A stretch of 64,000 bases of DNA from NCBI RefSeq assembly GCF_038069655.2, contig NZ_CP150951.2, positions 2,754,001-2,818,000 on the forward strand, written 5' to 3'. Below, piece by piece: positions 34,703 through 43,547 of the stretch. A program made the position numbers and the translations under genes. The number at the start of each line of letters is the position of its first letter. Positions within the stretch are counted from its first letter, which is position 1. The notes under the pieces were generated by a model. It had not been told where the DNA came from, made no database searches, and was given only the letters and a program-made list of their open reading frames with translations. The stretch comes from Yoonia sp. BS5-3. GTDB lineage: Bacteria > Pseudomonadota > Alphaproteobacteria > Rhodobacterales > Rhodobacteraceae.

Positions 34703-34903
34703 ATGAACGTAAACCGAATGATCAACAGGGCGATCCGCATGGCGGTGAACCGCGGGGTGAATAAGGGTATCGATGTCGCCAGCCGTCGGGGCAAAAGCAC
34801 CGATGAAATGACCGCAGAAGAACGCCAATCGGCCCAGTCATCGAAAAAGACGGCCCAAAACGCCCGGCGTAACCTGCGTTTCTTGCGCCGGTTCCTGCGT
34901 TAA
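34703..34903 (+). CDS. Small basic hypothetical protein
   Basis: About 66 residues from the ATG at 34703; a GTG at 34691 would add four. It is rich in Arg, Lys and Asn (MNVNRMINRAIRMAVNRG, RNLRFLRRFLR), with a helical middle containing an acidic TAEE patch. No signal or membrane segment is found. The composition suggests nucleic-acid or ribosome binding, but no family is recognised. It follows scpB by 46 bp on the same strand. Confidence 0.65.
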   Translation: MNVNRMINRAIRMAVNRGVNKGIDVASRRGKSTDEMTAEERQSAQSSKKTAQNARRNLRFLRRFLR

Positions 34904-34918
34904 TATTGCAGGCGCAAT
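34903..34918. repeat. Short hairpin after the small basic gene
   Basis: TATTGC-AGGC-GCAATA gives a 6-bp stem with a 4-base loop starting at the stop codon. There is no T-run. It may mark the 3' end of the scpAB transcript. Confidence 0.35.
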
Positions 34919-34976
34919 ATCCGTCACGTTAATGGCCTGACGTCTTGTAATGCCCAAAGGTGCATATGACGAACCG

Positions 34977-35004
34977 TTGAGCACATGTTTACGGGTAATA
35001 GTAT
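34977..35004 (+). promoter_or_regulatory. Candidate promoter of the Hint-domain gene
   Basis: TTGAGC (34977-34982), 16 bp, then TAGTAT (34999-35004), 57 bp upstream of the ATG at 35062. The surrounding sequence is locally AT-rich. Prediction by eye only. Confidence 0.4.
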
Positions 35005-35061
35005 AGACGGTTTGGCAGGTTGAATACCCGATGGCGGTTGGTCTGTCTGTTGAGGTGAAAA

Positions 35062-36273
35062 ATGGCATCATTTGCGGTTCTTGGCGCTGACGTCATTCAG
35101 GGCGGGAACATCAATACGAATTCGACCGGTGGCTCGAACGGGCAGGGCGAGGTGACATTCAACAATGGCACAGCTGTGTTCGAGGATGATGACATCGTTG
35201 TTTTCGAAGTACAGGACCCAACCGGCACAAATGAAATCGGCAGCGGCAGCAGCATCTCTGACCTGACGGTTTTTGACAGCTATGCCGACTATCAGGCCTA
35301 TCTTGCCAGTGTTGATGCCGGAACGCCCGACACGACCCTGATCAAATATGATTATGCCCCGCAAAACCAGGGGCAGACGGCGACTGTGCAATCCGACATC
35401 TCGGGGCTTGGTGACAGCTATGTACGGTTCAACGCAAATATCTTGCAGCCGCAAAACGGCGGTCCTACGTTGAATAACACGCTGACGATTGCGCCGGGCA
35501 CAAATATTGCCAACGCGACGGGGGCCGTCGTTTTGGATCGCTACTCTGACTTCGACATTGACGAAGATGGCACCATCGACAGCGGTACTGTCGAGGTTGG
35601 GAACTCTGATTTCTATGTCGGTGATTATGTCGACATCCTGAATCAGGCGCCGGTTTGTTATGTCGATGGGACCATGATTTTGACAGATATGGGACCGCGC
35701 GCCATTGAAACATTGCAGGTCGGCGATCTGGTTCAGACCGCAGCGCATGGGTTGCAGCCAATCAGGTGGATCGGACGGCGTGATCTGTCACCGCTGGAAT
35801 TGCGTTTGTTCCCGAAATTACGCCCCGTACATATCGGCAAAGGGGCCTTAGGCGCGGGTCTGCCTGAACGTGACCTCAGGGTGTCGCGCCAGCACCGCAT
35901 GTTGCTGGCCTCAAAGATCGTCAAGCGGATGTTTGGGGTGGATCAGGCGCTGGTCCCTGCGATCAAGTTGATTGATTTGCCGGGTATCTCATACGATCAG
36001 GGCGATACCGCGCTAAGCTATATCCATCTGATGTTTGCACAGCATGAGATTATCTTTGCCGAAGGCGCCCCGTCAGAAAGTCTTTATCCGGGGCCAGAGG
36101 CACTAAAATCCCTGACAAATGCGGCGCGGACCGAATTGAAGACCTTGTTTCCACAGCTGGGGCAGGACACGCTGCCGCCATGCGCCGCGTTGGTGCCGAC
36201 CAAAGGCGCGCAGCGCAATCTGATTGCACGGCATCTCAAAAACCAAAGGTCTGTCTTGCAGCAGGTTAATTAG
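35062..36273 (+). CDS. Hint-domain (hedgehog/intein type) protein
   Basis: 403 residues. The N-terminal 195 residues are acidic, Gly/Asn/Thr-rich and beta-like, typical of secreted or calcium-binding surface proteins. The Hint domain begins VCYVDGTMILTDMGPRAIETLQVGDLVQTA at Cys199, continues with PIRWIGRRDL, and has the second signature LRVSRQHRMLLASKI. In this bacterial Hint group Cys1 and the downstream histidine could drive self-cleavage. The remaining 70 residues are basic. No classical signal peptide is present, so export by a type I system is possible. Its end overlaps the convergent dcd gene by 4 bp. Confidence 0.85.
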   Translation: MASFAVLGADVIQGGNINTNSTGGSNGQGEVTFNNGTAVFEDDDIVVFEVQDPTGTNEIGSGSSISDLTVFDSYADYQAYLASVDAGTPDTTLIKYDYAPQNQGQTATVQSDISGLGDSYVRFNANILQPQNGGPTLNNTLTIAPGTNIANATGAVVLDRYSDFDIDEDGTIDSGTVEVGNSDFYVGDYVDILNQAPVCYVDGTMILTDMGPRAIETLQVGDLVQTAAHGLQPIRWIGRRDLSPLELRLFPKLRPVHIGKGALGAGLPERDLRVSRQHRMLLASKIVKRMFGVDQALVPAIKLIDLPGISYDQGDTALSYIHLMFAQHEIIFAEGAPSESLYPGPEALKSLTNAARTELKTLFPQLGQDTLPPCAALVPTKGAQRNLIARHLKNQRSVLQQVN

Positions 36274-37352
36274 CCCGATTTGAAATGCTTGGACAGTTTC
36301 AGACCCTGTCCTTGATAATTCGACTTAATCTCGCGCCCATAAAGCGCATCGGGCATTGCGGCCATATGTTCATAAACCAGACGGCCGACGACCTGCCCAT
36401 GTTCCAGAACAAAAGGCGCCTCATGGCAGCGGACCTCTAGCACACCGCGCGAGCCGCTGCCGCCTGCCTCGGCATAGCCGAAACCGGGATCGAAAAAGCC
36501 CGCGTAATGCACCCGAAATTCGCCGACCATCGCCAGATAGGGCGCCATTTCGGCGGCCTGCATCGGGGGGATCACGATCGCTTCGCGGCTGACCAGAATG
36601 TAAAACGCGCCCGGGTCCAGGATGATCCAGCCGTCATCTGTGTGCACGGGTTCCCAAAAATCAGCGGGGTCGTAGTGGTTCAGCTTGGACAGATCAACAA
36701 CGCCCGTATGCGGCTTGGCGCGGTAACCGACCAGATTGCCCTTTTGCGGTTTCAGGTCCACCGAAAAACCCAGCCCGTCCGAAATGACCGGATCACCCGA
36801 AACAATCGGGGTTTGGGCATGCAGGGCGCGTAAATCGTCATCTGACATCAGGGTTTTGCCCTGCCGAAAGATGATCTGGTTCAGCATCTGGCCCGTTTGC
36901 GCGACCACCGAAAAGGATCGGGGGCAAATTTCCACGTAAAGCGGGCCGGAATACCCCGCAGGAACGCGATCAAATTCGACACCGTAGTCCGTGATAATCC
37001 GGGTCAGCAGATCAAGGCGGCCGATGGATGATTTGGCACTGGCGGCGGCTGACATATCGGCGGGCAGCGATAGGCTTTCGATCAACGGGACAACATAGAC
37101 GCAGCCCTTTTCCAAAACAGCGCCGCCGGTCAGGTCCACCGCATGCATCTGAAAGTCTTTCAGGCGGTCCTTTACGGTACGATTCCGGCCGGCCAAAAAG
37201 GATGCACGTACACGGTAGGCCGTTGTTCCTAAACGTAAATCAAGGGATGCAGGTTGTATTTGATCAGTTGTGATCTCGGCGCTGGCCGTGATCCCGCCTG
37301 TCGCAATCATGGCGCTGATTTGGTGATCGGCCAAGACACCGGATGTGGTCAT
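36270..37352 (-). CDS. dcd: Long-form dCTP deaminase (2'-deoxycytidine 5'-triphosphate deaminase)
   Basis: 360 residues, about twice the length of E. coli Dcd, because two dUTPase-like folds are joined as in alphaproteobacteria. The first half has IQPASLDLRLGTTAYRVRASF and SAKSSIGRLDLLTRIITDYG; the second has HYAGFFDPGFGYAEAGGSGSRGVLEVRCHE with the conserved segment around the active site. It deaminates dCTP to dUTP for thymidylate synthesis. The gene lies 63 bp after a tRNA gene on the same strand, beyond that gene's terminator. Confidence 0.88.
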   Translation of the reverse strand: MTTSGVLADHQISAMIATGGITASAEITTDQIQPASLDLRLGTTAYRVRASFLAGRNRTVKDRLKDFQMHAVDLTGGAVLEKGCVYVVPLIESLSLPADMSAAASAKSSIGRLDLLTRIITDYGVEFDRVPAGYSGPLYVEICPRSFSVVAQTGQMLNQIIFRQGKTLMSDDDLRALHAQTPIVSGDPVISDGLGFSVDLKPQKGNLVGYRAKPHTGVVDLSKLNHYDPADFWEPVHTDDGWIILDPGAFYILVSREAIVIPPMQAAEMAPYLAMVGEFRVHYAGFFDPGFGYAEAGGSGSRGVLEVRCHEAPFVLEHGQVVGRLVYEHMAAMPDALYGREIKSNYQGQGLKLSKHFKSG

Positions 37353-37377
37353 ATCTGGATCCCTTCAGATACCAAAA

Positions 37378-37406
37378 CGCCCGCTGCGCCAAGGCGCAAG
37401 CGGGCG
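37378..37406 (-). terminator. Terminator of the tRNA-Pro gene
   Basis: On the minus strand CGCCCGCTTGCGCC pairs with GGCGCAGCGGGCG across a two-base loop with one bulged base, followed by four T (37374-37377). It lies 9 bp past the encoded CCA end of the tRNA and ends before the dcd start. Confidence 0.8.
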
Positions 37407-37414
37407 GTTATGAT

Positions 37415-37491
37415 TGGTCGGGCTAGCAGGACTCGAACCTGCGACCTTCCGTCCCCCAGACGGACGCGCTACCAGGCTGCGCCATAGCCCG
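37415..37491 (-). tRNA. tRNA-Pro (anticodon GGG)
   Basis: 77 bases including an encoded CCA. Acceptor arms CGGGCTA and TAGCCCG pair over 7 bp, discriminator A, then CCA. The anticodon arm is TCCGT, loop CTGGGGG, ACGGA, giving anticodon GGG, which reads CCC and CCU proline codons. The T arm has GTTCGAGTC. The C1-G72 pair is the proline identity pair typical of bacteria. A strong terminator follows. Confidence 0.95.
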
Positions 37492-37550
37492 AACAGACGC
37501 TTTCATAACGCAATTCAGTGGCAGGGCAAGCCCGAAAAACACTTCGGCCA

Positions 37551-38192
37551 TTACTGAGCGCGCATCCGGTCGCGCAAGGCTTCCAGGCGGCTGAGCAGCG
37601 GCGCGATTTGTGCGGCTTTTGCGTGCAGCGCCGATAAGTCGGCTGGAACGGTACCGATCACGCGACCCGGTGCCGACAGCAGCTCATCTGGGAAAGCAGG
37701 CAATGCCAGGTCGGGCGCTGGTGGCGGGGCAGGTGGCGTTTCTGTTGCAGGCGGGATGTCGTCAAAGGCGAACATGTCCTGCATCGGCTCTGGCGCAGCA
37801 GGGGGCGCTGGGGCGGCAGGTTTGGACGCTTCAGGTGCTTCGGCTGCTTTTTTGACGGCGGGCTGCTTGTACGGTTCTGGCGCAGGCTTTGCCAGCTCTG
37901 GCGTGGCGGCCCCGGCGTGTGTTGACGCACCAAGGGTTGCTACATACTTGACGCCTTTTTCGCGCAGCAGCTTCTGGGTGCCTTTGATGGTCAGCCCATC
38001 TTCGTGCAGCAACTGTTTGATACCGCCCAATAATTCCATGTCGGAAGGGCGATAATATCGGCGCCCGCCCGCACCTTTGACAGGTTTGATCTGGGAAAAC
38101 TTGCTTTCCCAGAACCTTAACACATGGGTTGGGGTGTCAAGCCATTCAGCGACTTCACTAATCGTGCGGAAGGCGTCTTTGGCCTTGGCCAT
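37551..38192 (-). CDS. MerR-family transcriptional regulator
   Basis: 213 residues. The N-terminal winged helix is [48 protein letters not shown], standard for MerR proteins that read no metal; the effector region is a Pro/Ala-rich linker (about 100-170) and a helical C-terminus. No cysteine cluster is seen, so it is not a metal sensor. It is the last gene of the rpmF-plsX-fabH-ihfA-merR run, with 3 bp from ihfA. This neighbourhood is conserved in Rhodobacterales; its targets are unknown. Confidence 0.88.
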   Translation of the reverse strand: MAKAKDAFRTISEVAEWLDTPTHVLRFWESKFSQIKPVKGAGGRRYYRPSDMELLGGIKQLLHEDGLTIKGTQKLLREKGVKYVATLGASTHAGAATPELAKPAPEPYKQPAVKKAAEAPEASKPAAPAPPAAPEPMQDMFAFDDIPPATETPPAPPPAPDLALPAFPDELLSAPGRVIGTVPADLSALHAKAAQIAPLLSRLEALRDRMRAQ

Positions 38193-38195
38193 GGT

Positions 38196-38498
38196 TTAGC
38201 GCTTATTTCCAGCCGCAACGCGATCTTTCATCAAATGCGATGGCCGGAATGTCAGCACACGGCGGGGGTGAATTGGCACTTCTTCACCTGTTTTGGGGTT
38301 ACGGCCAATCCGGGCCGCTTTCTCGCGGACTGAAAAAGTCCCGAAGGACGAGATTTTCACAGTCTCGCCTTTCACCAAAGAGTCAGACACATGCGACAAC
38401 ACGCTTTCGACAAGATCGGCACTGTCGTTGCGTGACAATCCAACCTGATTGTGCACTGCATCCGCAAGATCCATTCGTGTCAATGTTTTTGCCGTCAT
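38196..38498 (-). CDS. ihfA: Integration host factor subunit alpha
   Basis: 100 residues from the ATG at 38498, beginning [22 protein letters not shown] as IHF-alpha does; upstream codons in the open frame are not family-like. The [23 protein letters not shown] arm that inserts its proline between DNA bases is intact. With IhfB it bends DNA about 160 degrees. It is placed between fabH and merR. Confidence 0.94.
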   Translation of the reverse strand: MTAKTLTRMDLADAVHNQVGLSRNDSADLVESVLSHVSDSLVKGETVKISSFGTFSVREKAARIGRNPKTGEEVPIHPRRVLTFRPSHLMKDRVAAGNKR

Positions 38499-38596
38499 CA
38501 CCGGTCCCCCTATTATGTTTGGTGGAGCATAGTCCTCGGCCAAAATCAGAGTCAATAACAATGGCTTGGCAATCACAGATGCAGGTCTGATTTAGC

Positions 38597-39568
38597 TTAC
38601 CAGCGCAGCACAACGGCGCCCCAGGCCAGCCCGCCGCCGATGGCTTCGGTCACGACAAGATCGCCTTGTTTGATCTGCCCATTGGCCACCCCAACCGAAA
38701 GCGCGAGGGGAATCGATGCAGCCGAGGTATTTCCGTGATCCTGGACCGTCACAACAACCCGGTCCATCTCGACCCCCAGCTTCTTGGCCGTGGATTGGAT
38801 GATGCGAATATTGGCCTGATGGGGTACAACCCAGTCGACATCGTCAGGGCCCAGCCCGACGCTTTCCAGCGCTGTGTCGGCAGTCTTGGCGAGCTTTTCA
38901 ACGGCATGGCGGAAGACCTCTTTGCCCTCCATGCGCAGCATGCCGGTGTTCTGGGTCGCAACACCGCCATCAACGTAAAGCAGGTCTTTATAGCGCCCGT
39001 CAGAATTCAGATCGGTCGACAACACACCGCGATCCGTGCTTTCGCCGGTGCCTTCTTCGGCCTCAAGCACCAGCGCGCCCGCACCGTCGCCAAACAGCAC
39101 GCAGGTGCTGCGATCCGTCCAGTCCATGATCTTGCTAAAGGTCTCGGCCCCGATGACCAGCACCCGGTCAGCCTGGCCCGAAGCAATCAGCGCATTTGCG
39201 TTGCTCAGCGCGTAGACGAAACCGGCACAAACAGCTTGAACATCAAAGGCATAGCCCGTGGTGTTTCCAATGGCATGCTGCACCATGGTCGCGGCAGATG
39301 GAAACGTGTTATCCGCGGTGGAGGTCGCCAGAACAATCGCATCGATTTGCGATCCATCCATTTGCGCCATGGCCAACGCGGCGTTGGCCGCATGGGTCGC
39401 CAGCTGCGATGTGGTCTGTCCGGGTGCCGCGAAATGCCGTCTTTCGATGCCAGAACGGGATCTGATCCATTCATCGCTGGTATCGAGTGTCTTTTCGAAT
39501 TCAGAGTTCGGAACCACGCGTTCGGGCAGGTAATGTCCAACCCCTTTGACGACTGCGCGACGTACCAT
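38597..39568 (-). CDS. fabH: Beta-ketoacyl-ACP synthase III
   Basis: 323 residues. The catalytic Cys lies in VQAVCAGFVYALS near residue 114, the His in DWVVPHQANIRI and the Asn in DHGNTSAASIPLAL. It starts fatty acid synthesis by condensing acetyl-CoA with malonyl-ACP. The start ATG at 39568 is 2 bp after the plsX stop. It is followed by ihfA after about 98 bp, so an internal promoter is possible there. Confidence 0.95.
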   Translation of the reverse strand: MVRRAVVKGVGHYLPERVVPNSEFEKTLDTSDEWIRSRSGIERRHFAAPGQTTSQLATHAANAALAMAQMDGSQIDAIVLATSTADNTFPSAATMVQHAIGNTTGYAFDVQAVCAGFVYALSNANALIASGQADRVLVIGAETFSKIMDWTDRSTCVLFGDGAGALVLEAEEGTGESTDRGVLSTDLNSDGRYKDLLYVDGGVATQNTGMLRMEGKEVFRHAVEKLAKTADTALESVGLGPDDVDWVVPHQANIRIIQSTAKKLGVEMDRVVVTVQDHGNTSAASIPLALSVGVANGQIKQGDLVVTEAIGGGLAWGAVVLRW

Positions 39569-39570
39569 TT

Positions 39571-40695
39571 TTACTTGTCCGTATTGGTGCTGAGACTGCC
39601 CGTCTCAATGTGTTGCGGACCATCTTGGGCAAGTGACGCAGCGGATGCAACCCGTGCAGCCAGTTTATCCGAAAAACCGCCCTGTCCCAGCCGGTAAGCC
39701 AGGTGCAGCGCGGCGGCAACGCCAGTGGCATCGGCTGATCCGTGGCTTTTGATCACGGTCTGGTTCAGCCCCAGAAAAACACCGCCATTGACCCGGCGGG
39801 GGTCGATCCGTTTGCGTAGGCGGCGCAGCGATCCGCGGGCCAGCAATGCGCCCAAAATAGAAAGGGGATTGCGCAGCAACGCGCTACGCAACAATTCGCT
39901 GATCAGCGATGCCGTGCCTTCGCCGGTCTTCAATGCGACATTGCCGGTGAAACCGTCGGTGACGATCACGTCGATTTTGTCAGAAGGCAAATCACCGCCT
40001 TCGATAAAGCCGACATAATCAAAATCACCAGAATCAGCGGCATTTGCGATCAGCTCATTGGCGACCTTCAGTTCGGCGCGCCCTTTGTGATCTTCAGTCC
40101 CGACATTCAGCAGGCCGACGCGGGGGCGGTCGATATCAAGCCCGTTGCGCGCGTAAGAGGCCCCCATCAAGGCATATGTCAAAAGATCATCCTGATCGGC
40201 GCTGATATCGGCCCCGGCATCCAGCATCACGTTAAATCCTGATGGGTTGCGCGAAGGCCATAGGCAGGCGATGGCCGGGCGATTGACCCCATCGGTCTTG
40301 CGCAAGCGGATGGTCGACATCAGCATGAGCGCCCCGGTATTACCGCAGCTGACACAGACCGAAGCAGCCCCCGAGCGGACAGCCTCAATCGCGGACCACA
40401 TCGATGTGGTCGCCCCTTTACGGAAAGCCACTTTGGGTTTGTCCGTCATCTTCACAACATCAGCGGCATCGTGGATCGTGACACGGTCGCCGATATTATG
40501 CTTTGAAATCAGGGGCTTCAGCTCGGCCTCGGGGCCATGCACAATCACCTTAGCATCCGGGTTCTTGCCCAGAAACTTCGAAAGGCCCGCAACGACGGTT
40601 GCAGGCCCTTTGTCGCCGCCCATGGCGTCGACTGAAAGCACGTGGCTTGCAGCATTGACCTGCGCCGGATCGGTGTCCGTCTGGGCTGATGTCAT
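39571..40695 (-). CDS. plsX: Phosphate acyltransferase
   Basis: 374 residues from the ATG at 40695 (MTSAQTDTDPAQV). An in-frame start at 40764 would overlap the rpmF gene. The signature LSVDAMGGDKGPATVVAGL is followed by VSCGNTGALMLMSTIRL and DGFTGNVALKTGEG. It makes acyl-phosphate from acyl-ACP, the donor for PlsY in phospholipid synthesis. Part of the rpmF-plsX-fabH block, 25 bp after rpmF. Confidence 0.94.
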   Translation of the reverse strand: MTSAQTDTDPAQVNAASHVLSVDAMGGDKGPATVVAGLSKFLGKNPDAKVIVHGPEAELKPLISKHNIGDRVTIHDAADVVKMTDKPKVAFRKGATTSMWSAIEAVRSGAASVCVSCGNTGALMLMSTIRLRKTDGVNRPAIACLWPSRNPSGFNVMLDAGADISADQDDLLTYALMGASYARNGLDIDRPRVGLLNVGTEDHKGRAELKVANELIANAADSGDFDYVGFIEGGDLPSDKIDVIVTDGFTGNVALKTGEGTASLISELLRSALLRNPLSILGALLARGSLRRLRKRIDPRRVNGGVFLGLNQTVIKSHGSADATGVAAALHLAYRLGQGGFSDKLAARVASAASLAQDGPQHIETGSLSTNTDK

Positions 40696-40720
40696 GCTGC
40701 AGTCACTCTCGCGAAGCGGC

Positions 40721-40927
40721 TTACGCTGCGTCGTCTTCCAGATCGATCTCAGTGGTATCAGCAATCACTTCGCGTGATGCGTAATGTCCGCAAGCGGGAC
40801 AAACATGATGTGGGCGCTTCAGCTCACCGCAGTTTTCGCACTCGTTCGGATTCGCAGCAACAAGTGCGTCATGCGCACGCCGGTTGTTACGGCGGGATTT
40901 GGATACTTTATTCTGCTGGACAGCCAT
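40721..40927 (-). CDS. rpmF: 50S ribosomal protein L32
   Basis: 68 residues. The basic N-terminus ([17 protein letters not shown]) and the zinc-binding cysteines CENC...CPAC are both typical, so this is the zinc (C+) form. The acidic C-terminus ([10 protein letters not shown]) is as in other Rhodobacteraceae. It starts the rpmF-plsX-fabH-ihfA-merR run, separated from the upstream yceD-like gene by about 163 bp. Confidence 0.97.
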   Translation of the reverse strand: MAVQQNKVSKSRRNNRRAHDALVAANPNECENCGELKRPHHVCPACGHYASREVIADTTEIDLEDDAA

Positions 40928-41090
40928 GTCTCAACCCTATGATATAAAGGGCACATGGCCCTGATTTCCTGCATCTCGGGGGGTCCTACGCCAATCTGGC
41001 CGCCCTGTCGAGACACGATGTAAAAGAGGCCGCGAACATACTGCGATTCCGTATTTGTGCAACCCTTTTTGCGACAGGCCTGTCGCCTGA

Positions 41091-41648
41091 TTATTCTTCT
41101 TTGTTTTCAAGCTTTTCGCGCAGCGCCCCGAGGGCCGCGAAAGGTTTCGCATCTTCATCGCTCATCGGGGTGATGCCAGGCGGCGCGCTGGCCGCAGCGG
41201 CAAGCGGCGCATCGGCACTGCGCGGATAAAGTGGCAAAGCCAGTGTCAGCGCCTCAATCATGATTGCAGCCAGATCAAGGCTGGCGGGCAGCGGCTCAAC
41301 CGTGTCGTCCTCGGGCATTTCAGCCTCGGCGGCGTCGATTTCGGGCAGATCAGCGATATAGCTGCGCCTTACAGGTTCATCGATACGGGTCGTCACGGGG
41401 GCAAGCGTTGCAACGCAAGGCTGGACCACTGTGGCCCCCAAATTGGCCGTCAGCGCCCAGTCGCTGCGTCCAACAGGGGCCAGCTGGCCGGAAAACCGCA
41501 ATTTCTTGACACCCGATATATTCAAAGCCGCAGCAATGGCTTGGCGCTCGGGGGCGGTGGGCGTGATGTCAAATGCGGTGGCGTTCTGGTTGCTCAGATC
41601 GGCCAAACGCAAGTGTGATTGGGGCAATTGGGCCAAGGGTGCTTCCAT
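41091..41648 (-). CDS. DUF177 (YceD-like) protein
   Basis: 185 residues from the ATG at 41648. The middle holds WALTANLGATVVQPCVATLAPVTTRIDEPVRRSYIADL, the DUF177 pattern QxC(V/L)xxLxPV, followed by an acidic stretch EAEMPEDDTVEPLP and a C-terminus with KPFAALGALREKLENKEE. YceD family genes sit next to rpmF across bacteria and are linked to 23S rRNA biogenesis. Here the same order is kept but with a 163-bp gap that may carry a second promoter. Confidence 0.88.
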   Translation of the reverse strand: MEAPLAQLPQSHLRLADLSNQNATAFDITPTAPERQAIAAALNISGVKKLRFSGQLAPVGRSDWALTANLGATVVQPCVATLAPVTTRIDEPVRRSYIADLPEIDAAEAEMPEDDTVEPLPASLDLAAIMIEALTLALPLYPRSADAPLAAAASAPPGITPMSDEDAKPFAALGALREKLENKEE

Positions 41649-41717
41649 TCTTGAACAGGGGCGGGGTGTGATGTAGGGGGAATAAAAGGCGCATGACGCC
41701 AAAGCAAGAGGCCTCAT

Positions 41718-42203
41718 ATGACCCGTTCGACATCCGGATTTCGCAAAGCCGTTCCCGCAATGGGGCTGGTGCTGGTTTTGGCTGTTGCATCGGGCTGCAC
41801 GCGCATTGAACGGTTTCACGGCTTCACGCCGACAGATGCTGATCTAACAGCGGTTGAGGTTGGCCAAACCACCAAAGACAGCGTGATTTCCGCCTTTGGT
41901 CCGCCATTTTCGGATAGCAGCCTGGAAAACAACGCGATTTATTACGCTTCCAGCCAATTCAGCTATTTCGGGGCGTTGCCACCGGAAGAGGTCGATCGCC
42001 AGATCGTCGCGATCCATTTTGATGGCAATGACGTCGTGCGCAATGTGATCCGCTATACGCTGGAAGACGGGCGCGTTGTTGGGCTTGATCGCCGTGTCAC
42101 AGATGACGGGATCAATGATGTGACCTTCCTTGGTCAGCTTCTGGGATCGTTTGGACGGGTCGATGCGGGTGCGCTGTTGGGCGAAGACGGCACAACGCCC
42201 TAA
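41718..42203 (+). CDS. bamE: BamE-like outer-membrane assembly lipoprotein
   Basis: 161 residues with a lipoprotein signal (LAVASGC). The SmpA/OmlA domain has VEVGQTTKDSVISAFGPPFSDSSLENNAIYYASSQ and IVAIHFDGNDVVRNVIRYTLEDGRVV. BamE supports the beta-barrel assembly machine at the outer membrane. The gene is divergent from the DUF177 gene with about 69 bp between starts and convergent with the pseudouridine synthase gene. Confidence 0.88.
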   Translation: MTRSTSGFRKAVPAMGLVLVLAVASGCTRIERFHGFTPTDADLTAVEVGQTTKDSVISAFGPPFSDSSLENNAIYYASSQFSYFGALPPEEVDRQIVAIHFDGNDVVRNVIRYTLEDGRVVGLDRRVTDDGINDVTFLGQLLGSFGRVDAGALLGEDGTTP

Positions 42204-42230
42204 AGGGTATATCTGACGATTCGTACCGTA

Positions 42231-42773
42231 TCAGGCGTCGCACCACGTTCCGTTTTTGATGCCATCCAGGCACCAATCGCCAACGCGCCAGCGCACAAGG
42301 CGCAGGGTTGGAAAACCGATATGCGCGGTCATGCGCCGGACCTGTCTGTTGCGCCCCTCGCTGATCGTGATCTCAACCCAGCGATCCGGCACCGATTTAC
42401 GGAAACGCACGGGCGGGTCACGTTCCCACAGGGCGGGGGGATCGATCAGCCGTGCTTTTGCAGGCCGGGTTGGCCCGTCCTTCAGCGTGACACCATCGCG
42501 CAAAGGGGCAAGGTCCGCATCGGTGGGTGCCCCTTCGAGCTGCACAAGATAGGTTTTGTGCAGCTTATGTTTGGGATCAGCGATCCGGGCCTGCAGCTTG
42601 CCATCATCCGTCAGTACCAGAAGCCCCTCACTATCACGGTCGAGCCGGCCTGCCGGATAGACATGCGACACATCTACAAAGGCCGACAGGGTCGGGCGCG
42701 GCGACGGGCTGTGCGCATCTGTAAACTGCGACAGCACGCCAAAAGGTTTGTTGAACAAAATCACGCGGGCCAT
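42231..42773 (-). CDS. rluE: RluE-type 23S rRNA pseudouridine synthase
   Basis: 180 residues. It starts at [13 protein letters not shown], the N-terminal motif of the RsuA/RluE group without an S4 domain. The active-site aspartate is in [20 protein letters not shown], and the end has [24 protein letters not shown]. RluE modifies U2457 of 23S rRNA in E. coli. The short form lacking S4 favours RluE over RluB/RluF. Confidence 0.9.
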   Translation of the reverse strand: MARVILFNKPFGVLSQFTDAHSPSPRPTLSAFVDVSHVYPAGRLDRDSEGLLVLTDDGKLQARIADPKHKLHKTYLVQLEGAPTDADLAPLRDGVTLKDGPTRPAKARLIDPPALWERDPPVRFRKSVPDRWVEITISEGRNRQVRRMTAHIGFPTLRLVRWRVGDWCLDGIKNGTWCDA

Positions 42774-42829
42774 GTGGGCCCATTTGCCCCAGATTGCTGC
42801 GCGCGTCTATGGCCGATTGGTTTCACGGC

Positions 42830-43546
42830 TCATGGCATTCGCAGCGCGCCATCCAGCCGGATTGTTGTCCCGTTCAGGTAATCGCATTCAACAATGAACC
42901 GCGCGAGAGCCGCAAATTCGGCCGGATCACCCAAACGCTGCGGATAGATCACATCCTTTGCCAGCCCATCCATCACCTCTTGGCCTAGACCCTCGAGCAT
43001 GGGGGTGTGGAAGATACCCGGTGCGATGGCCATCACCCGTATGCCGCTGCGCGCGAGATCGCGCGCCATGGGAAGCGACAGACCGGCAATCCCAGCCTTA
43101 GAGGCCGCATAGGCGACTTGTCCCTTTTGCCCATCAAAAGCGGCGACAGAGGCCGTGTTGACAATCACACCGCCCTCTTTCATGCGCGCGGCGGCCTGAC
43201 GGGCGACGTTGAAGCTTCCATTCAGATTGATATCCACGGTGCGGGCAAAGCTGCCCTGATCATGCGGCCCATCGCGGCCCAGCGTTTTTTCGGCTGTGGC
43301 AATGCCAGCGCAGTTGATCGCGACATTGATGACATCCACGATATCCAGCCCTTCAGCAACGTTGTTTTCATCTGTGACATCGACCTGCGCAAATCCGGCC
43401 CCGATCTGAGCGGCATAGTCCGCCCCTTGGAGGTCGCGATCAAAGATTGTCACCTTGGCGCCTGCGGCAGCAAATGCCTTGGCCGTCGCAGCCCCAAGTC
43501 CCGAGGCCCCGCCGGTGATAATTGCATTCACGTCCTTCATGTCCAT
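42830..43546 (-). CDS. SDR-family oxidoreductase, HSD10-like
   Basis: 238 residues, a classical short-chain dehydrogenase. TGGASGLGAATAKAF is the glycine-rich NAD motif with IFDRD choosing NAD+. NCAG is followed by the catalytic YAASKAGI and Ser upstream (NTASVAAFDG). The layout, including PFPxRLGDP-like YPQRLGDPAEFA, resembles 3-hydroxyacyl-CoA dehydrogenase type 2 (HSD10). The likely role is beta-oxidation or branched-chain acyl catabolism; the substrate is inferred. It starts 1 bp after the HAD gene stop. Confidence 0.87.
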   Translation of the reverse strand: MDMKDVNAIITGGASGLGAATAKAFAAAGAKVTIFDRDLQGADYAAQIGAGFAQVDVTDENNVAEGLDIVDVINVAINCAGIATAEKTLGRDGPHDQGSFARTVDINLNGSFNVARQAAARMKEGGVIVNTASVAAFDGQKGQVAYAASKAGIAGLSLPMARDLARSGIRVMAIAPGIFHTPMLEGLGQEVMDGLAKDVIYPQRLGDPAEFAALARFIVECDYLNGTTIRLDGALRMP

Positions 43547-43547
43547 C

